Shown here: piece by piece, positions 8,942-16,296 of the stretch
Layout of the letters: the number at the start of each line of letters is the position of its first letter
How positions within the stretch are numbered: the first letter of the stretch is position 1
Assembly: GCA_965212075.1 (NCBI GenBank)
Contig: OZ243043.1
Location: 1-64,000 of the forward strand
Direction: 5' to 3'
From: CBDBUR01 sp965212075
Lineage (GTDB): Bacteria; Pseudomonadota; Alphaproteobacteria; JAPOUT01; G958296285
DNA length: 64,000 nucleotides
Notes under the pieces: generated by a model
The model's database searches: none
What the model saw: only the letters and a program-made list of their open reading frames with translations
Told to the model about the DNA's origin: nothing
Position numbers and translations under genes: made by a program

Positions 8942-9528
8942 TGGCGCGGCTTGCAGGGACGACAGGCATTCGGCTGACCGGAGGCCGCTTCTCATCAAAG
9001 ATGATTACCGCGCCCGCCCAGCTCACGCGGCCAAGCTCGGCGCGCGCGCGCAAAGCTTTGTTTGATCTGCTGACCCATCGGGTCGGCGTGGATTTTGCGC
9101 AGAGTCCGGTGCTGGATATTTTCGCCGGTGCTGGCACTTTGGGCTTTGAGGCTCTGTCGCGCCGCAGCCCTCATGCGATTTTCATTGACCATCGCCGCGC
9201 GGCGATCAGGCAAATTGCGAAAAATGCGCAAAAGCTCGGCGTTGCGGATATTTGTTATCCCTTGCAGCGCGATGCGCTGCGGCCCGCGCGCCGCCCGCAA
9301 AAACTTTTACCGGCACAACTTGTTTTTGCCGATGCGCCCTATCGCTCGGATCTAGCGGGCGGTGCCATTGCCGCTTTTATGCGCGGCGGCTGGCTGGCTG
9401 ACAATGTTGTGGTTGTGATTGAAGATGATGTCCGACATTCTATAAAACTGCCCGAAGGATTTATCCGCGCCGCTCACCACGAAGCGGCTTCGGCGCAGTT
9501 TGCTATTTTATTACCGGCGGTGAAATAA
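8941..9528 (+). CDS. rsmD: 16S rRNA (guanine(966)-N2)-methyltransferase
   Basis: SAM-dependent enzyme that methylates G966 of 16S rRNA. The 195-residue protein has the start-region motif LTGGRF, the SAM-binding motif DIFAGAGTLGFEALSR (from D59) and DAPY (131-134) at the place of the catalytic DPPY/NPPY. Start 8941 is chosen because it overlaps the preceding stop as TAATG and matches the usual family length. The Pro-to-Ala change in the catalytic motif is worth noting, although the rest of the active-site region is intact. Confidence 0.92.
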   Translation: MARLAGTTGIRLTGGRFSSKMITAPAQLTRPSSARARKALFDLLTHRVGVDFAQSPVLDIFAGAGTLGFEALSRRSPHAIFIDHRRAAIRQIAKNAQKLGVADICYPLQRDALRPARRPQKLLPAQLVFADAPYRSDLAGGAIAAFMRGGWLADNVVVVIEDDVRHSIKLPEGFIRAAHHEAASAQFAILLPAVK

Positions 9529-11376
9529 TTTTTCAATATTAGCGAGCTTCATTTCAATATAGGTCGGGCGGCCATGATTGCATTGCCCGGCATGAGGGGT
9601 TGCCTCCATCTGCCGCAGCAGCGCGTCCATTTCCGGCAGGGTCAGTCTGCGTCCGGCGCGGATTGAGGCGCGGCAGGCGATATTGCCAGAAATTTTATCA
9701 AGCCGCTCTTCCATAGATTGGCTGCTGCCATGCTCGGCGAAGTCATCGGCGAGCGCGCGCATCATATCGGCGAGGTCAGCGCCTTTGCACAGATCGGGAA
9801 TCTCGCGCACCAAAATCGCCTGCGCGCCATAGCGCTCAATGGTGAAGCCGAGCTGATCGACATCATCTTTATGGTCAAGCAGATGCTCGATCTGCATATT
9901 GGTCAGCTCAATGATTTCCGGCACGAGGAGGCTCTGTTGTGCGATGGCGCGATTTTGCAGATTGGCCTTCATTTGTTCATGGAGGATGCGCTCATGGGCG
10001 GCGTGCTGGTCAACGATGATGATGCTGTCGGCGGTTTGCGCAAAAATATAGGTGTTATGCAGCTGGCCGCGCGCAGCGCCTAGGGGCATATCGGTTGGGC
10101 TATGCGGGTCTTGCGGGTCTGGATTTTTTTCTGCTTCTTCTGGGGCAGTTTGTTCTTGTCTTTGGGTGATAAAGGGCGCGCTTTGATGTTTCAGGCTCAA
10201 ATGCTGCGGCTGGGCTTGAGGATAGAATGGCGGCGGCCTGATATCTTTCATTTGATTTGGCGCGCTTGGCGCGCTATGAGTGTTTTGCGCCATCACATCC
10301 ATAGCGCTTTGCGCTGTGGGGCTTGCGATTTTATGTTTGGCGCCCGACAAAGCGCGCCGCAGCGCGCCGACGGTGAGCAGCCTGACCGCCGCCGCATCCC
10401 GGAAGCGAATTTCGGCTTTGGCAGGGTGGACGTTCATATCAACTTCCCCCTGGGGCAAGGTCAGAAACAAAGCGAGCACCGGATGGCGGTGGCGAAAGAT
10501 AAGGTCGGCATAGCCTGCGCGCACCGCTCCGGCGATTGTGCGGTCGCGCACGGGGCGCGCATTGACGAACAAGAACTGCTCATTGGTGTTGGGGCGATGA
10601 TAGGTCGGCAGGCTGGCATAGCCGCTCAGCGTCATGCCGTGATATTCGGATTGAATGGCGACCGCATTATCAAGAAAGGCCTGCCCGACAATCTGCGCGA
10701 TTCTTTTTTGGCGCGGTTCAAGCGCTTCGGTGGTGAATTTCAACGGGCGCGCCATGACGCCGGACAGTTCAAACCCGATCTCCGGCCAAGCCAGCGCCAG
10801 TCTTTTGACAATATCGGTGATGAGCAGCAACTCATAGCGCGCGCTTTTGAGAAATTTGCGCCGCGCGGGCAGAGCGTGGAACAGATCCTCGACGCGCACG
10901 AGCGTGCCCGTTTGGCCGCTCGCCGGATGGAGCGCTTGGCGGGCACCATAATCAACGCGAATCTGGCAGGCGTTCGCGCTGTCTTTGGTGCGGCTGGTGA
11001 CCGCAAGGCGGCTGACCGCGCCGATCGACGACAAGGCCTCGCCGCGAAACCCCAAAGTGGAAAGATGTTTGAGCAGATCGCCGCTCTGGTCTGCCGCTTC
11101 GGAAAGCTTTGATGTGGCGTGGCGCTCGATGCATAATTCGAGGTCTTGCTCGCTCATGCCGATGCCATCGTCGCGCACCTGCAAAGTCGCGCCGTCTTGT
11201 TCAACATGGATGGAGATATTTTTAGCTCCGGCATCAATGGCATTTTCAATGAGTTCACGCACCACAGAGGCCGGCCGCTCAATCACCTCACCGGCGGCGA
11301 TGCGGTTGACCAAATGTTGTGGCAGGCGGCGAATGCGTGATCTATCTTCCATTTTGCTTTTCATTTTGTTTTTCAT
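9511..11376 (-). CDS. mutL: DNA mismatch repair protein MutL (endonuclease type)
   Basis: Mismatch repair factor that links MutS recognition to strand cutting. The N-terminal GHKL ATPase contains ELIENAIDAG (41-50), DDGIGM and STLGFRGEAL; a Pro/Gln-rich linker (about 350-430) leads to the C-terminal dimerisation domain. That domain carries DQHAAHERILHE (from D456), the DQHA(X)2E(X)4E metal site, and ends with CNHGRPT, so it should be a nicking endonuclease unlike E. coli MutL. The start may be the third Met (11352), since the first eight residues are a Lys-rich repeat. The start overlaps the pgi stop by 4 bases. Confidence 0.97.
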   Translation of the reverse strand: MKNKMKSKMEDRSRIRRLPQHLVNRIAAGEVIERPASVVRELIENAIDAGAKNISIHVEQDGATLQVRDDGIGMSEQDLELCIERHATSKLSEAADQSGDLLKHLSTLGFRGEALSSIGAVSRLAVTSRTKDSANACQIRVDYGARQALHPASGQTGTLVRVEDLFHALPARRKFLKSARYELLLITDIVKRLALAWPEIGFELSGVMARPLKFTTEALEPRQKRIAQIVGQAFLDNAVAIQSEYHGMTLSGYASLPTYHRPNTNEQFLFVNARPVRDRTIAGAVRAGYADLIFRHRHPVLALFLTLPQGEVDMNVHPAKAEIRFRDAAAVRLLTVGALRRALSGAKHKIASPTAQSAMDVMAQNTHSAPSAPNQMKDIRPPPFYPQAQPQHLSLKHQSAPFITQRQEQTAPEEAEKNPDPQDPHSPTDMPLGAARGQLHNTYIFAQTADSIIIVDQHAAHERILHEQMKANLQNRAIAQQSLLVPEIIELTNMQIEHLLDHKDDVDQLGFTIERYGAQAILVREIPDLCKGADLADMMRALADDFAEHGSSQSMEERLDKISGNIACRASIRAGRRLTLPEMDALLRQMEATPHAGQCNHGRPTYIEMKLANIEKLFHRR

Positions 11377-12650
11377 TTCTGCTTTTCAGTCATAAATTCA
11401 ACAAGATCTAGCTTGCCTTGCTCAATGGCAGGCTGGCCAAAGGGCGACACCTGCCAGCATTGAGCGAGCACAAGAATTTCCAGCACAAAGCGCATCAATA
11501 AATCACCATAGACGATTTCATCTATTTGCGGAAGTTCAATGATTCGCGTTGGCCGTCCGTTGCGCATCAAGGACTTAAGCGCCACTTTTTCTTGTCCTAA
11601 TGTGAGAGCACTGAGATGTTTATCTTCCAGCCAATAAAGATTTTTCTCGCCGCGCGTATGAATCGGTATGGTGGGATTTTTTTTCAAGCCGGTCAGGCAG
11701 GTGAAAATTTTATCCTCCGGGCCGTCGAGATAAAGCTGAAAGCGAACGTGCAGATCATCAGGCAATTGCGCCCAGATCGGCGTAATCGCTTTGTCATTCT
11801 TGCCTAAGCTTTCAGAGAAAATCTGCTGCCACCAGGCGCTGAAAGGGGCAAGGCGCGGATCGGTCGCAATCATCGCATGAATGTTTTTGCCCTGCTGGCC
11901 GCCCCAAACATTGAAAGCGACGCTTGTTAAGACATCATGTGTCTTATCGGTTGCTTCATCGGTTGCTTCATCGGTTTCGAGAGCGTCAAAAAAATTCATG
12001 ATGCAAAGGCGCGCCGCGCGGCGCAGCTTTTCCGCATCCAACCCCATGACGAGAGCCGGAAACATGCCCAGCGCGGTAAAAAGTGAAAACCGGCTGTTAA
12101 TGTCGGGGTCGCTGTCAATCGTGCGAATGTCATGGGCTCTGGCGATGCGGCGCAAAGTGCTCTGCCCTGTCGCGCAGATCGCAATGACCGCCGCGCGCGC
12201 CGCGATGCGCTGCTGTTCAAGCCAGTCAAGGATGCATAAAAATAATGCCAAAGTTTCAGCCGTCTCGCCCGATTTTGATATGACAATGAATCGAATGCGT
12301 TTTGGGTCAAGCTGTTCGAAGAGCCTCGCCATCGCAACCGGGTCAGGCCGGATGAGCTTATGGATGCGCATTGTCTTTTTGGCAAAAGGCGCAAACAGGC
12401 CGGGCGATAAAATGGATCCGCCAATGCCAACGAGCACGATATCTAAGGGGGCATCTAAATGGTTGCCGTTCAAAGTTTCATCATCAGATATCTGCGTAAA
12501 ATTTTCAACAAGACGCAGCAGGTTTTGCATATCGCGCGCTTCGCAGATTTCGCTGAGAAGCCGTATCTCGCCTGCTTGATATTGCCGCGCGATTGTTTGC
12601 GCGCTGTGTCGGGCGTGCTTTATCAGCTGAGAAAAGTCAGTTGCGTGCAC
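11373..12650 (-). CDS. pgi: Glucose-6-phosphate isomerase
   Basis: Interconverts glucose-6-phosphate and fructose-6-phosphate. The SIS fold is marked by DIVLVGIGGSILSPGLF and VISKSGETAETLALF, with a third conserved region FSAWWQQIFSESLGKNDKAI near the active site. At 425 residues it belongs to the shorter bacterial Pgi type rather than the 550-residue E. coli type. A 12-base tandem repeat (around 11946-11969) encodes DEATDEATD, probably in a surface loop. It sits between mutL and an M16 protease gene, overlapping both neighbours slightly. Confidence 0.93.
   Translation of the reverse strand: MHATDFSQLIKHARHSAQTIARQYQAGEIRLLSEICEARDMQNLLRLVENFTQISDDETLNGNHLDAPLDIVLVGIGGSILSPGLFAPFAKKTMRIHKLIRPDPVAMARLFEQLDPKRIRFIVISKSGETAETLALFLCILDWLEQQRIAARAAVIAICATGQSTLRRIARAHDIRTIDSDPDINSRFSLFTALGMFPALVMGLDAEKLRRAARLCIMNFFDALETDEATDEATDKTHDVLTSVAFNVWGGQQGKNIHAMIATDPRLAPFSAWWQQIFSESLGKNDKAITPIWAQLPDDLHVRFQLYLDGPEDKIFTCLTGLKKNPTIPIHTRGEKNLYWLEDKHLSALTLGQEKVALKSLMRNGRPTRIIELPQIDEIVYGDLLMRFVLEILVLAQCWQVSPFGQPAIEQGKLDLVEFMTEKQK
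11946..11969 (-). repeat. 12-bp in-frame tandem repeat in pgi
   Basis: Two perfect copies of ATCGGTTGCTTC (plus-strand reading), with a partial third copy, encode the repeated ATDE residues in Pgi. The unit length is a multiple of three, so copy changes keep the frame. Similar units occur in ribF, glcE, the SopB-like gene and the SctG-like gene. Confidence 0.85.
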
Positions 12651-13968
12651 CTGATTTATTGTTTGATTTAAAATTTTTCTTCCCTCCTACCGTAATCATA
12701 ATCATTTTTTTCGGGCGTAGGAATTTTTGTGCGACCCTCAAAATGTCTTTTTGCGTGACATTCATAATAAGCCGATTGCGGCGCGTGACATAATCTATTC
12801 CGAGTTTGTGCCTTTGTATGTAAGTGAGGTTGCGCGCGATGGCGAGAGAATTGTCAAAATTGAGGCCATAAGAACCGATCAAATAGGTTTTGGCATCTTT
12901 GAGCGTTTTGCGGCTGATGCCTCTTTGGCGAAACCGCGCGATGATCTGGCGAATGAGATTTTGTGTTTTGCGCGTCTGCGCGTTGCGGGTTGACGCCGCG
13001 CCGAGAATAAAGCCCGCCTCGCGCAGAGCCTGAGTGCCTGTGCCGATGGAATAAACAAGCCCGCGCTTTTCGCGCGCCTCAATGGATAGAAGCGAGGTTA
13101 AACCGCCGCCGCCAAGAATGTGATTCATCACGTAATAAGCGATAAAATCAGGATGATCGCGCTTGATCGCAGGCAGGCCAAAATAAATTGTCGTTTGTGG
13201 GCTTTGACGTTTGATCGCTATATTGCGCGCGCGCCATTTTAATTTCTTACGGATTTTTTTGAAAGATTTCCCCTCAGGCAGCGCGCCGAAAATTTGGTCA
13301 AGTGCGCGCGCGAGCTCTTCAGCCGTGATGTCGCCGACCACAACAGCAGATAGGTTTTTTTTGGTTAGAATTTTTTGATGCTGCTGGCGAAAATCCTTTT
13401 TTGACAAAGCGCGAATGTCTTTCGCCAGCCCTTCAACGGGAAACGCATAAGGATGGCGCCCAAAGGCTGTGCGATACCAAAGTGATCGCGCAAAGCTTTG
13501 CAGATTTTGCTCCCTTTGTGCAGCCAGCGTTAAAAATTGCGCGCGCACTTTTTCAATCGGCGCGCGATCAAAGCGCGGGTTTGTGATCGCCTTGCGAAAA
13601 AGATCAAAGGCCTCATCTTTGTTTTGAGATAAAGTGCGCATCTCGCCATAGACAGCATCATGGCCAGCGTCAAAGTCTATATCAATAGACAGATCGTCCA
13701 ATTTTGCGCGAAAAGCCTCCCAATTCATACCAGCGGCACCCTCATCGAGCAGAGCCATCATCATCGCCGCCACACCTGTTTTGTTTATGGTCGTTGCAGA
13801 GGCTGCCGCGCGGTTTTCCCAAGAGGTAGATAAAGCGATGATGGGCAGGCTATGATCTTCCACCAGCCACGCTTCAATTCCCGCCGGACTCATCACTTTC
13901 TGAATTTCAAGCGCGTGCGCTGCGGAAGCGAGGAAAAAAACCGATAAAAATAAAAATCTCATCATCAT
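12637..13968 (-). CDS. M16 family peptidase-like protein, non-catalytic partner
   Basis: A 443-residue insulinase-family protein with a signal peptide (about 1-19, ending AHA), so periplasmic. Where active members have HxxEH, this one has MMMALLDEG, so it should lack zinc-dependent activity. It keeps the family middle region (VVVGDITAEELARALDQIF) and C-terminal GLVYSIGTG segment. It overlaps the active M16 gene by 4 bases; such active/inactive pairs form heterodimers in related proteases, and this is inferred here. The 3' end overlaps the pgi start by 14 bases. Confidence 0.88.
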   Translation of the reverse strand: MMMRFLFLSVFFLASAAHALEIQKVMSPAGIEAWLVEDHSLPIIALSTSWENRAAASATTINKTGVAAMMMALLDEGAAGMNWEAFRAKLDDLSIDIDFDAGHDAVYGEMRTLSQNKDEAFDLFRKAITNPRFDRAPIEKVRAQFLTLAAQREQNLQSFARSLWYRTAFGRHPYAFPVEGLAKDIRALSKKDFRQQHQKILTKKNLSAVVVGDITAEELARALDQIFGALPEGKSFKKIRKKLKWRARNIAIKRQSPQTTIYFGLPAIKRDHPDFIAYYVMNHILGGGGLTSLLSIEAREKRGLVYSIGTGTQALREAGFILGAASTRNAQTRKTQNLIRQIIARFRQRGISRKTLKDAKTYLIGSYGLNFDNSLAIARNLTYIQRHKLGIDYVTRRNRLIMNVTQKDILRVAQKFLRPKKMIMITVGGKKNFKSNNKSGARN

Positions 13969-15356
13969 TTTTTTGGCAGTAAAAACCCATTCATGGCGCG
14001 GCCTGAATTAAACATATATTTGGCAGCCTTTTGGACGTCTTGAAGGGTGATGGCGCGGATATTTTCCGACAAGGCGGTGATGTCATCAAGCTGGTGTCCG
14101 ATGGTGATCATGCGCCCGACAAAATTGGCCAAGCGCGCTTGGCTGTCATTGATGTAGATGGATGAAGCGATGAGGCGATTTTTGGCGCGCTGAAGCTCGG
14201 CTTCATTGATCGGGTGTTTGCTGAGGTCAGATAAAACATCATCAATGGCTTTTTCAATTTTTCTTAAATTTTTCAGATTTTGTTTCTGGCGGGGCGCGAG
14301 CCATGCGCGCAGAGAAAATTCGCCCGGCCCGCGCCGATTGATGGTGAGATAGGCACCGGCAAAGCTGGCGATTTTTTGCTCAATGACGAGCGCGCGGTAA
14401 AGCCGCGAGCGCTCACCGCCGGTGAGAATTTCGGCCAAAACCTCAAAGCCTGCCGCTTGCCGCGCGCCGAGCACATGGCGGTTGGTATTGGCATAAATGC
14501 GCGAAAAAACCGCTTGATTGATTTCACGGTCGCGGTGAAGAATATGCGCTTTGTCCGACCAGCGTCTAATCACTGGCGGAAAATCGCCGGATCGCCCGTC
14601 ATCTGTGGCATTGAGGGGCTGGGATTTCAGATCGCCATAATGTTTTTCCGCTAATGTCTTGGCCTCATCAAAGCTGATATCGCCAGCGAGCACGAGCACC
14701 GCATGGGCCGGATGATAATGTTGACGGTGAAAATCAAGCGCATCTTGAGCGGTGAGCTGTTTGATGTCGTCTTCATAGCCGATAATGTCTCGGCCATAGG
14801 GATGGTCAGGGCCATAAAGCGCGGCGCGCATTTTTTGCTGCAAGAGAGCTTGAGGATTGGTGCTCAGACGGCTGTGCAATTCCTCAATGACGACATTGCG
14901 CTCTTTTGCGGCGTCGTCTTGGGAGATTTTAATTCCGCGCACCCGGCTGGCCTCAAGCTGCATGACCACTTCAAGCTGGTCGCGGTGAATGCGCTGAAAA
15001 TAAGCCGTATAATCATAGGCAGTGAACGCATTGCCGCGTCCACCATGACGCGAAACAATTTTTGCAAAGCCGCCTTTTTTTTGATGATCTTCATCTTTGA
15101 ACATTAAATGTTCAAGAAAATGCGCCAGTCCGGTTTTGCCTTTTTGCTCATCGCCAGAGCCGACGCGATACCAGACCATATGGGTTGCTACCGGCCAGCG
15201 GTGATCGGGAATGACGACCAGCCTCATGCCATTGGATAGGTGCGTTTCATAAGCTGAAAAATCTCGCGGCGACTCCCCGCAGCCTGCCGCCATAATCAAT
15301 ATCATGATCATGCCGACGAAAAAAAATAGACATCGCCGAGACAGCAAGCAAGTCAT
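13965..15356 (-). CDS. M16 family zinc peptidase, lipoprotein, catalytic partner
   Basis: A 463-residue insulinase-family protease. The signal peptide ends in a lipobox (MAAGC, Cys26), so the enzyme is probably membrane-anchored facing the periplasm. The zinc motif HFLEH (H79-H83) is intact, and a second acidic ligand is expected in the VVIEELHSR segment. The partner gene downstream lacks the motif, so this is the active half of the pair. Start and stop overlap the neighbouring genes by 4 bases, in one operon with the DUF3035 lipoprotein and lspA. Confidence 0.92.
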   Translation of the reverse strand: MTCLLSRRCLFFFVGMIMILIMAAGCGESPRDFSAYETHLSNGMRLVVIPDHRWPVATHMVWYRVGSGDEQKGKTGLAHFLEHLMFKDEDHQKKGGFAKIVSRHGGRGNAFTAYDYTAYFQRIHRDQLEVVMQLEASRVRGIKISQDDAAKERNVVIEELHSRLSTNPQALLQQKMRAALYGPDHPYGRDIIGYEDDIKQLTAQDALDFHRQHYHPAHAVLVLAGDISFDEAKTLAEKHYGDLKSQPLNATDDGRSGDFPPVIRRWSDKAHILHRDREINQAVFSRIYANTNRHVLGARQAAGFEVLAEILTGGERSRLYRALVIEQKIASFAGAYLTINRRGPGEFSLRAWLAPRQKQNLKNLRKIEKAIDDVLSDLSKHPINEAELQRAKNRLIASSIYINDSQARLANFVGRMITIGHQLDDITALSENIRAITLQDVQKAAKYMFNSGRAMNGFLLPKK

Positions 15357-15790
15357 TTTTTAGGCGTTGGTTGAGGTGTTTGTTGCGGTGTTTGTCGCGG
15401 AATAATTTTTTTGATGAGATTGCGCGGATAAAGGGCGACACCCCGATCCTCAGCGATGAGCGCGCGGATATTGGGCAGCGCTTTATCCAGATTCATACGC
15501 TGCGCGAGCGCCTTTTCGCCCGCCGACATTTTGCTATGAGAGCTTGTGTTCTGGCCGTAGAGAACCTGTTCAGCGAGTGCTGTTGGCGAAGTGGGTGCGG
15601 TTTCTCCGGCCTGCAAAGGCGCGCGCAAAGCGATGTTGGGCGGCACCGTTAAAGGCGGATAGGTCAAAATCAAAAACTCATTGGGCGGCGATTTGCCAAA
15701 GCCCAATCCTTGATCGGCACACGCTGTAAGAAGCAAAAAGGTTGGCAGGAAGACAGCCTGCAAGAAAATAGTTCTCAGTTTTTTTTTCAT
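15353..15790 (-). CDS. DUF3035 family lipoprotein
   Basis: A 145-residue lipoprotein of unknown function. The start at 15790 (MKKKLRT) is preferred over an upstream in-frame ATG because it gives a normal signal peptide with lipobox LLTAC. The conserved block FLILTYPPLTVPP matches DUF3035, an alphaproteobacterial family. The C-terminus ends in a short Thr-Pro-Gln repeat (QTPQQTPQPTPKK). It lies between lspA, which processes such lipoproteins, and the M16 lipoprotein, overlapping both by 4 bases. Confidence 0.8.
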   Translation of the reverse strand: MKKKLRTIFLQAVFLPTFLLLTACADQGLGFGKSPPNEFLILTYPPLTVPPNIALRAPLQAGETAPTSPTALAEQVLYGQNTSSHSKMSAGEKALAQRMNLDKALPNIRALIAEDRGVALYPRNLIKKIIPRQTPQQTPQPTPKK

Positions 15791-16296
15791 TTTGCCTCTT
15801 CGTCCTTGGGGTTGATGGTTTCTGCCCAAAATAGCATGATGATTCCGAATGTCAGCCAAATATCAGCAAGGTTAAACACATACCAATAATAGCTGAAGGC
15901 GTGAAGGGAAATAAAATCAACGACGGCACCATGGATGATGCGATCCCATAAATTTCCGACGCCGCCGCCCAAGATCAAGCCCAAAGCGAGGCTGCGCCAG
16001 CGATCGCGCGCGCGCGCGAGCCAGACGCCGCAAATGACAATCACGCCCAAAGTGATCGCGATCAGCGCGATGCGTCCCCATGTGCCCATGCCGGAAAATA
16101 GGCCATAGCTGATGCCGCTATTGCGGATATGAACAAAATCCATAAACGGCGTGATGGAGATTCTACTCCGCGAATAAGGCGGCAAATAGGCGGCGAGCGC
16201 ATATTTGCTGGCTTGATCAAGCGCGAAGCTGGTCAAAGCGATTGCGATGCCCCGATAGGTGAGATGATGCCATAAAGAGCGCAGCCAAGCGGTCAT
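15787..16296 (-). CDS. lspA: Lipoprotein signal peptidase (signal peptidase II)
   Basis: Inner-membrane aspartyl protease that removes signal peptides from lipoproteins after lipid attachment. The 169-residue protein has four predicted membrane helices. The two catalytic Asp motifs are GNLWDRIIHGAVVDFI and FNLADIWL, and the substrate-channel segment IRNSGISYGLF is present. It follows ileS with a 4-base overlap, the ileS-lspA order seen in many proteobacteria, and is followed by two lipoprotein genes. Confidence 0.96.
   Translation of the reverse strand: MTAWLRSLWHHLTYRGIAIALTSFALDQASKYALAAYLPPYSRSRISITPFMDFVHIRNSGISYGLFSGMGTWGRIALIAITLGVIVICGVWLARARDRWRSLALGLILGGGVGNLWDRIIHGAVVDFISLHAFSYYWYVFNLADIWLTFGIIMLFWAETINPKDEEAK

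Noticed and set aside
10102..11112. Long open frame of 336 codons on the plus strand
   Set aside because: It is antisense to mutL, whose conserved motifs are intact. Other long antisense frames (for example opposite xseA, ileS and etfB) were rejected for the same reason.
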